Assembly: GCA_021739805.1 (NCBI GenBank)
Contig: JAIPBB010000148.1
Location: 1 to 12,631, forward strand
DNA length: 12,631 nucleotides
Origin: Saprospiraceae bacterium
GTDB lineage: Bacteria > Bacteroidota > Bacteroidia > Bacteroidales > JAIPBB01
Reading direction: 5' to 3'
The number at the start of each line of letters is the position of its first letter. Within the stretch, counting starts at the first letter, position 1. Under the pieces are notes generated by a model, which was not told the DNA's origin, searched no databases, and saw nothing but the letters and a program-made list of their open reading frames with translations. Of this stretch, positions 1 through 5,837 are shown piece by piece. The position numbers and the translations under genes were made by a program.

Positions 1-7
1 AGTTTCT

Positions 8-35
8 AAGCTGCATTTCATAAATCAGCTTTTTT
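8..35 (+). terminator. Possible terminator of a gene left of the window
   Basis: Arms aagctg (8-13) and cagctt (26-31), extended by attt/aaat with a single bulged c, form a hairpin with a three-base loop and are followed by a short T-run (to 35). This fits a rho-independent terminator for a plus-strand gene that ends before the window. The stem is AT-rich and the T-run short, so this is a moderate call. Confidence 0.4.
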
Positions 36-109
36 ACGATTGGTGATTCATTTTTCATCTTAATAATTTTTTTGTGAGAATCTAAAATTACTAAGAAATT
101 TTAATCACC

Positions 110-139
110 AAAAAATTACCGCCTCCGAATGGGGGCGGT
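110..139 (-). terminator. Rho-independent terminator of the dsr-like operon
   Basis: The stem accgcctcc / gggggcggt (118-126 with 131-139, one G-U pair) and the loop gaat form a strong GC-rich hairpin. Read on the minus strand it is followed after three bases by six T residues (115-110). It lies about 260 bases beyond the stop of the DsrK-like gene and is the first good terminator downstream of the four minus-strand genes, so it probably ends their transcript. Confidence 0.7.
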
Positions 140-397
140 GTAGTTCAACTTGTTAATAAAAACCATTACTGCTTTTTACCTGCATACCGTCCTTAAGATA
201 AAAACCATTAACACCCAAAGATAATAAAAACATTTATTTGATTATAATAACTCTGAAAAAAAATGAATTATTTTTAATAAAGGATAATAGATATTGGCAT
301 TTACTAATTACTAATTACTAATTACTAATTTCTAAATACCGAATACTGAACACTGAATACTGAATACTGAATACTGAAATACTAAAATACTAAAACA
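140..397. other. Gene-free stretch after the dsrK-like gene
   Basis: No convincing reading frame is visible. The left two thirds are plain AT-rich sequence. The right third is the period-7 array described separately. It is best read as the 3' untranslated part of the minus-strand operon before its terminator. Confidence 0.5.
302..394. repeat. Heptamer tandem array (tactaat / tactgaa)
   Basis: Eleven consecutive 7-base units run from 302 to 378: four tactaat, two divergent units, then tactgaa-type units (one starts with c). Two units of an 8-base variant follow (atactaaa). The array stops three bases before the stop codon of the DsrK-like gene, so it is part of the 3' untranslated region. It shares its period and ACTRA-like core with the arrays at 6542-6616 and 2524-2703. 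Confidence 0.85.
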
Positions 398-1684
398 CTA
401 ATCCATCACTAACGCATCAGCAACAATTTCGCCTATGGTTTTGATTTCAACGCCAAGTTTATAAACTTTATTTAGCTCCATTAATTGGTCGATGCAATTG
501 TGACAAGGTGTGGCAACAATTTTAGCTCCGGTTGCTCTAATCTGGTCGGCTTTAATTTTTCCGGCTTTAACTCGTCTATCTGCATACTCACTCATGGCAA
601 GCTGTCCGCCTCCGCCACCGCAACAGAAATTATTTATTCCGTATGGTGTCATTTCAACAAAATCGCTAACGGCTTGTTTTAAAATAAACCTTTGCTCGTC
701 AATAACTCCGCCTTCTCTTACCATATTGCATGGGTCGTGAACAGTAACTCTTTTGGTGTTTTTGGTCGGGTCGAGTTTAATTCTTCCTTCGCGTATATAT
801 TCAGCTATTTTTTCAACTATAGAAATTTCGTTAAACGGATAAGATTTATTGATATAATTCGGTCCTTCCCAACGATTGCCACGGAAACCATGTCCACATT
901 CGGCAAGAGCCAAAGTTTCGCAGCCAAGTTCTGCCATTTTATCAACCAAACGCTGAGTTATAACAGCTCCGCCTTTATCATCACCCGAGAAATAACAATA
1001 ATTTGTTACATCGTAAGCATCAGCAGAAAGTGTCCAGTCTTCGCCGGCAGCATAAAAAATCTTAGCAGCAGCACTTATTGATAATGGAAAAAACTTTGGC
1101 TCCCGTGGATTTAAAGTATAAAGAACTTTAGATCCTTTTTTATCCATTTGTATGGTAGCTTTTTCATCATCCATCTCCAATTCAAGGTCTTCGGCTATCC
1201 ATTCAATAGTGTCAACGAATTCATCTTTTGGAATGCCCATATTATTGCCCGTGTTCAAGGCTGCATTAACAGTTGATTGAAGTCCGGGAACTACTTTATC
1301 AATTTCAACAAGCATACTTCTTCCGGCTCTTACTAAAAAAGCAATATCAACTCCAATTGAACAGTGCATAGAGCAACGTCCACACATGGTGCAAGCACCA
1401 TAAATCAGATCAACCATTTCGGCAACGGTTTCATCATTTAAGTCTTTTGCCCCCACCCATTTTGGAACAGTCTTGCCAAGCAATGTATAATATCTTCGGT
1501 AGATTGCAGAAATCAGGTCAACTTTTTTCCCGGGTATATATTTATCTTCTTTATGAGTGAGATAATAAATACATGACTCGCCACATAAACCACAATGTAC
1601 ACAAGCGTTAAGATGAGTTTTTAGCTTTCCATGAAGCATTTCATCAAAAATATCCATTGCCGGTTGATACTTCTTTTCTACCAT
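398..1684 (-). CDS. dsrK-like: DsrK/HdrD-like iron-sulfur protein
   Basis: This is a cytoplasmic-face catalytic subunit of the heterodisulfide-reductase-like class (HdrD, DsrK, TmcB), 428 residues. Two ferredoxin-type [4Fe-4S] motifs are visible: C28-C31-C34-C38 and C98-C101-C104-C108. The C-terminal half carries a CCG (cysteine-rich) motif with C319 (HDPC), C354-C355 followed by five glycines, and C394-x2-C397. In HdrB/HdrD proteins this pattern binds the non-cubane [4Fe-4S] centre that reduces or forms disulfides. C230, C255 and C263 are remnants or variants of a first CCG half. It has no membrane segment, so it would need the membrane protein encoded just upstream. DsrK is known to work with DsrM to couple quinol oxidation to reduction of the DsrC trisulfide. 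The length fits DsrK/TmcB. The direction of electron flow here is inferred, not shown. Confidence 0.85.
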   Translation of the reverse strand: MVEKKYQPAMDIFDEMLHGKLKTHLNACVHCGLCGESCIYYLTHKEDKYIPGKKVDLISAIYRRYYTLLGKTVPKWVGAKDLNDETVAEMVDLIYGACTMCGRCSMHCSIGVDIAFLVRAGRSMLVEIDKVVPGLQSTVNAALNTGNNMGIPKDEFVDTIEWIAEDLELEMDDEKATIQMDKKGSKVLYTLNPREPKFFPLSISAAAKIFYAAGEDWTLSADAYDVTNYCYFSGDDKGGAVITQRLVDKMAELGCETLALAECGHGFRGNRWEGPNYINKSYPFNEISIVEKIAEYIREGRIKLDPTKNTKRVTVHDPCNMVREGGVIDEQRFILKQAVSDFVEMTPYGINNFCCGGGGGQLAMSEYADRRVKAGKIKADQIRATGAKIVATPCHNCIDQLMELNKVYKLGVEIKTIGEIVADALVMD

Positions 1685-1707
1685 AGTCTAAATTTTATCT
1701 TTTGTCT

Positions 1708-1856
1708 ATCGGAAATGATACAAAATCTCTGAATTGATTTCCTTCCTTTCCCCATCCCTGTAGGGTGGAAGAAAATCAATATCATCCGCCAATTGGCGGA
1801 AGGGGCAAAATGTTGATTTTCTTCTTAATGGAAGCTCTTTATTAATCATTTCCGAT
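1708..1856. repeat. Nested inverted repeat between dsrK- and dsrM-like genes
   Basis: The outer arms atcggaaatgat (1708-1719) and atcatttccgat (1845-1856) match perfectly over 12 bp. Inside are attgatttccttcc (1733-1746) against ggaagaaaatcaat (1767-1780), 13 of 14 paired; gaagaaaatcaa (1768-1779) against ttgattttcttc (1813-1824), perfect; and a 16-bp perfect palindrome tccgccaattggcgga (1785-1800). The element fills almost the whole gap, ending five bases before the stop codon of the DsrM-like gene. It looks like a miniature palindromic element or an RNA structure in the operon message. Confidence 0.75.
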
Positions 1857-1860
1857 TTCA

Positions 1861-2487
1861 TTAATTATTTTTTTTTGCAGCCGGCCAAACTCCTCTGAAA
1901 CCGTAAAATCTTCCTAACTGAATTCTCGCAGCGAAAAAATACACTGTATGCTTTAGTTTGCCTAACGGAATATAAAGCAGCATCACACTTGAATATATGA
2001 ATAAGAGTGGAAGTAAATTGTCCATTACTAATACTAAACAAGAAATCACCTGAAATCCAATAATCAAAAAGTTGCTAAAATAATCATCGGCATTCGACAT
2101 TGCCCTTGATTTAGAATTAACAATTCTTTTAATGAAAATTGAAACAATACTGATAATTGAAACAGCAAGAATCGCAACTATTGTATAACTTAGAGCTTCA
2201 GGAATATTTATACCAACAAAATGAACTGCCAATAAAAAAATGCTAAGAAATGTTCCTATATGAAAAAGAATCCCTGCTGAGTATGTTGGCAAATGCAAAA
2301 AAGCTGTTTCTTTCTTTGTGGGAGACATCGCCTTAGTAAACGAATAACTTATTGCCGGATTAGCTGTACCTTTTGGCTCTGCATAATCAGAATCGCCTTT
2401 TTTATCTAAGGCCAGAATTAATTGTCTCAAACTTGCAACAAAACAAATTAGGGATGCTACAAGGAGAATATAATGATAAATGGTCAT
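1861..2487 (-). CDS. dsrM-like: DsrM/TmcC-like membrane cytochrome b subunit
   Basis: This is an integral membrane protein of about 208 residues with roughly five hydrophobic segments (about residues 5-27, 70-92, 98-121, 138-155, 157-175), in the size range of NarI/DsrM/TmcC subunits. Such proteins bind heme b and exchange electrons between the quinone pool and an HdrD-like partner, here the DsrK-like protein encoded next. Candidate heme ligands are H65 and H76 (eleven residues apart, as in the first NarI His pair), H89 in helix two, and H180 at the start of the C-terminal tail. The second C-terminal His of NarI has no obvious counterpart, so one heme may be lost or ligated differently. I chose the ATG at 2487; an in-frame TTG nine bases upstream would add three residues. 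Assignment rests on topology, histidines and context. Confidence 0.75.
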   Translation of the reverse strand: MTIYHYILLVASLICFVASLRQLILALDKKGDSDYAEPKGTANPAISYSFTKAMSPTKKETAFLHLPTYSAGILFHIGTFLSIFLLAVHFVGINIPEALSYTIVAILAVSIISIVSIFIKRIVNSKSRAMSNADDYFSNFLIIGFQVISCLVLVMDNLLPLLFIYSSVMLLYIPLGKLKHTVYFFAARIQLGRFYGFRGVWPAAKKNN

Positions 2488-2711
2488 AATAATCAATTTA
2501 AGTTGGGGCTTCTAAATATAGATGAAATAACAAATAACAAATTACAAATAAATTCCAATTCTTTAATATTCAAATCTCAAACTTAATGCTAGTTGCAAAC
2601 ATTTCAGCATTATCGAAAATTAATTAATATGCAGTCATGTTTGTAATTTCACACATTGGTATTTGGATATTATTTGCTTTTTGGAACTTGTTATTTGGAA
2701 TTTACAAACAT
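2488..2711. repeat. Mirrored heptamer arrays in the dsrC-dsrM gap
   Basis: On the plus strand 2524-2558 reads as period-7 units (gaaataa, caaataa, caaatta, caaataa, attccaa). On the minus strand 2703-2655 reads as another period-7 run (AAATTCC, AAATAAC, AAGTTCC and four more divergent units). The two runs are in opposite orientation and can pair partly, with a short pair caaacat/atgtttg nearer the centre. No gene fits in this 224-base gap. The layout resembles the larger mirrored island at 6249-6616. Confidence 0.65.
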
Positions 2712-3029
2712 TTATACACAACCATCCGGTTTAGGTAAACCAGCAATTCTACAAGCACCTTTTGCCGGTCCCATAGGGAATAATTCATAAATTTCCTTTA
2801 ATCTGATTCCGGTGGTTTTGCAAATATTTCTCACCATAGGAGCCATATCCTTTTCAAGCCAATGTTCGCGAATATAGTTGATAACAGCCCAATGCTTTTC
2901 GTTTAATTCTCCGGTTCCATCTTCTTTTGCTAAAAGACTAGCTGTTTCTTCGTTCCAAATTTCAGGTTGGGTTAAAAAACCATCTCCGTCAACGTCAAAT
3001 TCTTTTCCATCTATTACAATAATTCCCAT
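2712..3029 (-). CDS. dsrC: DsrC sulfur-carrier protein (DsrC/TusE family)
   Basis: This is a small soluble protein, 105 residues, that carries sulfur as persulfide or trisulfide on a flexible C-terminal arm. The family hallmarks are visible: the N-terminal DVDGDGFL segment (12-19), the HTH-like middle, and the C-terminal tail GPAKGACRIAGLPKPDGCV (87-105). It holds both C93 and C104, eleven residues apart. TusE-type proteins keep only the last cysteine, whereas both are needed for the intramolecular disulfide/trisulfide chemistry with DsrAB and DsrMK, so this is a true DsrC type. It lies between a cysteine desulfurase and DsrMK-like genes, which suggests it receives sulfur from cysteine and passes it, or electrons, to the membrane complex. 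The start is ATG and the length is typical. DsrAB is absent from the window. Confidence 0.93.
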   Translation of the reverse strand: MGIIVIDGKEFDVDGDGFLTQPEIWNEETASLLAKEDGTGELNEKHWAVINYIREHWLEKDMAPMVRNICKTTGIRLKEIYELFPMGPAKGACRIAGLPKPDGCV

Positions 3030-3094
3030 TTCTATTTATTTATTGTTTAATAATTAATTTTGTTTCTATTTATTGTTGTAATTTTCATCTTTAC

Positions 3095-3156
3095 AAGTGC
3101 TTAAAAACTCTAGGCACTCCAGGCACTCCAGGCACTTTAGGCACTTTAAGCACTTT
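3095..3156. repeat. Nonamer tandem repeat with inverted flank
   Basis: Five 9-base units run from 3112 to 3156 (aggcactcc twice, aggcacttt twice, aagcacttt). The segment aagtgctta at 3095-3103 is the exact reverse complement of taagcactt at 3147-3155, so the array can close into a hairpin. It sits between the cysteine desulfurase stop and dsrC and would be transcribed within the operon message. Confidence 0.75.
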
Positions 3157-3161
3157 TTACT

Positions 3162-4322
3162 TTAATTTCTAATAGCCGCAATTTCCTTAACAGCATGAAT
3201 AGCAGCATCAATATGTGCTTCGGTATTAAAAGGTCCTAAACCAAATCTCACTGTTCCATGAATTAAATCGGTTCCAAGATAAGTGTGAATCAGCGGAGCA
3301 CATTGCAAACCAGTTCGACAAGCAATATTATAATCAACATCGAGCATAACACCAACATCACCGGCTTCAAAGCCATCAATATTAAAACTTAGAACAGCAA
3401 TATGATTTTTTGTACTTTCAGCACAATAAGTTTTCACACCAGGTATTTTCTCAAGATTAACACGAAGTTTATCCCAAAGTTTCATTTCCTCTTTATAGAT
3501 ATTTTCGATACCTTTTTCTCTTAACCATTTTTGTCCGGCATAAAGACCTGCAATTCCAATTAAATTCTGAGTTCCGCACTCAAGTCTGTAAGGAAACTCC
3601 CTAAGATGCAGTGGATGAGCTGAACGAACTCCCGTTCCACCAAATCTAGAATATTCTATTTCAACTCCTTCAGCAACACATAATCCGCCAATTCCTGTTG
3701 GCCCCATCAGACATTTATGACCTGTGAAAGCAATAATATCAATATTCATTGCTTTCATATCAATTGGCACAATGCCGGCAGACTGACTTGCGTCAACTGC
3801 AAATGTCACTCCTGCATCCTTTATAAGGTTTCCAATCGCTCCAACATCCTGAACTGTTCCAATAACATTTGAAGCATGGTTCACAATAACAAGCTTTGTA
3901 TTTTCTTTAATTGCTGCTTTAATATCTTCAGGATTGATATATCCTTTTTCGTTGCAGCTCACATAAGTAACTTCAATTATGCCTTCTTCAACCTTATGGT
4001 TTAATGGTCTTATAACAGAATTATGCTCAAGATTTGTAGAAACAACATGGTCGCCTTTTCTAAGAATTCCATCACAAATCATATTTAATGAATCGCTGGC
4101 ATTATAGTTAAAGGTCAAACGATTTGGGTCAGTACCATTGAAAAATTCAGTTAGCATTTTCCTTGTATCGTGAACAACTTCTTCGGTTTCCAAACCAAGG
4201 TCAAAGCCGGATCTCCCCGGACTAACGCCATTTGATTTATAAAAATTAAACATGAAATCATAAACTTCTTCCGGTTTTGGGTAAGAGGTTGCTCCGTTAT
4301 CTAAATAAATAAGACCATCCAT
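3162..4322 (-). CDS. Cysteine desulfurase (PLP-dependent, class V aminotransferase fold)
   Basis: The enzyme removes sulfur from L-cysteine, giving alanine and an enzyme-bound persulfide for a sulfur acceptor. The fold is class V aminotransferase, 386 residues from the chosen start. Visible hallmarks are the N-terminal YLDNGATSYPKP, H100 (LEHNS, stacks on PLP), D177 and Q180 (VDASQ), the PLP lysine K203 (FTGHK), and the catalytic cysteine C341 in CRTGLQCAP. The motif set matches the SufS-like group often annotated 'cysteine desulfurase family protein', not IscS. A longer frame begins at a TTG at 4394, but that codon lies inside the predicted -7 box, so I chose the ATG at 4322. Downstream dsrC makes DsrC the likely sulfur acceptor; this is inference. 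No sufBCDE or iscU lies nearby. Confidence 0.88.
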   Translation of the reverse strand: MDGLIYLDNGATSYPKPEEVYDFMFNFYKSNGVSPGRSGFDLGLETEEVVHDTRKMLTEFFNGTDPNRLTFNYNASDSLNMICDGILRKGDHVVSTNLEHNSVIRPLNHKVEEGIIEVTYVSCNEKGYINPEDIKAAIKENTKLVIVNHASNVIGTVQDVGAIGNLIKDAGVTFAVDASQSAGIVPIDMKAMNIDIIAFTGHKCLMGPTGIGGLCVAEGVEIEYSRFGGTGVRSAHPLHLREFPYRLECGTQNLIGIAGLYAGQKWLREKGIENIYKEEMKLWDKLRVNLEKIPGVKTYCAESTKNHIAVLSFNIDGFEAGDVGVMLDVDYNIACRTGLQCAPLIHTYLGTDLIHGTVRFGLGPFNTEAHIDAAIHAVKEIAAIRN

Positions 4323-4391
4323 TTTTAAATATTTTAATTTATAATTGATTTTAAAGCCTGCTAAGATACTAGATTGAAAAAAAAATAGCCA

Positions 4392-4399
4392 CAAATGTA
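4392..4399 (-). promoter_or_regulatory. -7 box of the desulfurase-dsr operon
   Basis: On the minus strand this reads TACATTTG, an exact match to the Bacteroidetes TAnnTTTG -7 element. A T-rich stretch about 20 bases upstream could serve as a weak -33 element. Transcription would begin near 4387, giving a leader of about 65 bases before the chosen ATG. Confidence 0.5.
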
Positions 4400-4568
4400 A
4401 ATTTTTTTCTTAATATTAAAAAAGATATATATAAGCATTAGTAAATACTTCTAAAAAGTTATTGATTATATCAAATATTACTGTTGCATATTTTAAAATT
4501 TCAGTAAAATATCCTAACCACCAAAAAATAAATCTATATCAAAACCAAATTATGTATTTATGCTTATC

Positions 4569-4593
4569 ATTGTAAAAGGTAAAATTTTACAAT
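4569..4593 (+). promoter_or_regulatory. Inverted repeat, likely operator of the decayed antitoxin gene
   Basis: Arms attgtaaaa (4569-4577) and ttttacaat (4585-4593) are perfect inverted repeats with a 7-base spacer, ending one base before the antitoxin ATG. Type II antitoxins usually repress their own operon through such palindromes. With the antitoxin broken the site is probably a relic. Confidence 0.45.
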
Positions 4594-4594
4594 T

Positions 4595-4828
4595 ATGGAT
4601 GCGAAAAAAATAAAATCTGATTTACATAACTTGACAGACAAATCTAGCGACTTGATTATATTAAATGCGATAAGAACTATTTTAAGTAAACAAATTGGAG
4701 AAGCTGATTTTTGGGATGAACTACCAATAAACGTTCAGGAATCTGTCAAAAGATGAATAACTCAGGCAGATAATAGGGAAACAAAATCCCATGATGAAGT
4801 AATGCAAAAGCATAAAAAATGGCTTTAA
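4595..4828 (+). pseudogene. Antitoxin of a RelE/ParE-type pair, broken by an in-frame TGA
   Basis: The frame reads 53 codons from MDAKKIKSDLHNL to QESVKR, meets TGA at 4754-4756, then continues with ITQADNRETKSHDEVMQKH to a TAA at 4826-4828. Both halves look like one small Bacteroidetes antitoxin of the kind whose tail reads 'G-I/L-x-Q-A-D ... T-x-S-H-D-E-V-M-x-K'. From memory of relatives, the stop replaces a glycine (GGA to TGA, one base). The toxin frame overlaps its end by ten bases, the usual antitoxin-first layout. It is recognised by pattern only; the family name is uncertain. Confidence 0.65.
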
Positions 4829-4932
4829 AAACAAGGTGGACAACAGAAGCAGAAGAAAGCTTTGAAGTTGTAATACAATACTTAAAAAATAATTGGACTG
4901 ACAAGGAAGTTCGTAAAATCATTCAATGCTAG
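4819..4932 (+). pseudogene. Truncated RelE/ParE-family toxin
   Basis: The ATG at 4819 overlaps the antitoxin end. Only 37 residues follow (MALKTRWTTEAEESF... to KIIQC) before TAG, against about 95-100 residues in intact toxins. The N-terminus, with its W-T-x-E-A-E-x-S-F pattern and the Y-L-x-N-N-W-T-D-K-E-V segment, resembles Bacteroidetes ParE/RelE toxins. The other forward frame runs on for about 23 codons and contains VLYEIFY, perhaps the remains of the missing C-terminus after deletion and frameshift. It is almost certainly inactive. Confidence 0.6.
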
Positions 4933-5009
4933 TAAAGTTTTATTTATCATGTTAATGGTTCGAGCAAGAACAGTGCTTTATGAAATTTTTTATTAATTCT
5001 TCATTATCA

Positions 5010-5360
5010 TTATGCTAAAAGAATTTCAGCGGGTATTTTTAATCCTTTATATAAAGATTTTACCATTTTAAGTGTTAATTGTCTTTTTCTGTTAAGCACT
5101 TCATTTACGCTATTTTGACTTCCAATATATTTTTCCAAATCTGTCTTTGTCATACCCATTTGTTCCATTCTAAATTTTATTGCATCAATGGGGTCAGGAG
5201 GAGCTATCGGATAATGTTTAATTTCATACGATTCAACTAATGTACAAAGCAAATCTAAATTATCACCTTCCGGTGAATCCTTTTTTGCTCCCCATAACTC
5301 TTCAATCATTTTCAAAGAATTATTGTAGTCTTCTTCTGTTTTTATTGGTCTTATTTCCAT
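5010..5360 (-). CDS. higA: HigA-type antitoxin with HTH domain
   Basis: This DNA-binding antitoxin pairs with the HigB toxin encoded directly upstream. It has 116 residues. The N-terminal part (MEIRPIKTEEDY) and the P-P-D-P-I-D-A-I-K-F-R-M-E-Q-M-G-M segment (54-70) are typical of this HigA subgroup. An XRE-like helix-turn-helix follows (about 70-115, TKTDLEKYIGSQNSVNEVLN). Known HigA proteins bind and neutralise HigB and repress the operon. The ATG at 5360 begins two bases after the HigB stop; a TTG at 5366 would overlap it instead. Toxin-first gene order is the higBA hallmark. Confidence 0.9.
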   Translation of the reverse strand: MEIRPIKTEEDYNNSLKMIEELWGAKKDSPEGDNLDLLCTLVESYEIKHYPIAPPDPIDAIKFRMEQMGMTKTDLEKYIGSQNSVNEVLNRKRQLTLKMVKSLYKGLKIPAEILLA

Positions 5361-5362
5361 AA

Positions 5363-5662
5363 TCAAATCGTTTTAGCATTAATTTTGTCATATTGTTTAT
5401 GAGTTCCAACAAACCTAATAAATATCACTTGAAATTCATAATCAATCGAAACAACTAGGCGATAAGAGTTACCTTTAATATTAAAGACTACTCTTCCCTC
5501 TCCAACTATACTCGCATTTTTATATTGTTGCTTAAGTTCATTAGAATTCTTCCAATCCGCATTTTTTACATCATGATACCATGAACGTAATGACATTTCA
5601 GAATCAGCATATTCAGGTCTTTCCCAAAATTCTCTAAGTGACTTAAATGCAATTATTCTCAT
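5363..5662 (-). CDS. higB: HigB-type mRNA interferase toxin
   Basis: This is a small RelE-superfamily toxin, 99 residues, full length for the HigB family. Visible hallmarks are SLREFWE (8-14), the W-Y-H-D-V-K-N-A-D-W segment, GEGRVVFNIKGNSYRLV (54-70), and IRFVGTHKQYDKI (82-94) with H88, Y91 and D92 near the expected catalytic end. Known HigB enzymes cut mRNA at the ribosome. An in-frame TTG three bases upstream is a poorer start than the ATG at 5662. It is the first gene of a two-gene operon with the antitoxin and has a good promoter directly ahead. Nothing indicates inactivation. Confidence 0.92.
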   Translation of the reverse strand: MRIIAFKSLREFWERPEYADSEMSLRSWYHDVKNADWKNSNELKQQYKNASIVGEGRVVFNIKGNSYRLVVSIDYEFQVIFIRFVGTHKQYDKINAKTI

Positions 5663-5666
5663 CAAA

Positions 5667-5696
5667 CAAAAATACTAAATTTTTTAATGTTTCAAA
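5667..5696 (-). promoter_or_regulatory. Promoter of higBA (possibly leaderless)
   Basis: On the minus strand TTTG (5696-5693), an 18-base spacer and TATTTTTG (5674-5667) match the Bacteroidetes -33/-7 consensus closely. The higB ATG follows the -7 box after only four bases, which places the expected transcription start at or next to the A of the ATG. Confidence 0.6.
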
Positions 5697-5837
5697 AATC
5701 AGTCTTTATTTATATTTCATAATAAAAAATTCAATATTAAAATTTTCCCACATGAAAAACAATTGCTTAATCTTTCTCTTCCTTTTGCAAAATGCAAACA
5801 AAATAAATAAAGAAACGTTTGAAAATATAACCCAAAC

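Noticed and set aside
485..1081. Plus-strand open frames opposite the DsrK-like gene
   Set aside because: They are antisense shadows of a clearly recognised gene and show no family features.
4323..4394. 24-residue N-terminal extension of the cysteine desulfurase
   Set aside because: Its start would be a TTG inside the predicted -7 box, and family members begin near the YLDNGAT motif.
4754..4756. TGA as a recoded (selenocysteine or tryptophan) codon in the antitoxin
   Set aside because: Other genes here use TGG for Trp and at least one uses TGA as a stop; no SECIS-like hairpin is apparent, and the adjacent toxin is also truncated, so decay is simpler.
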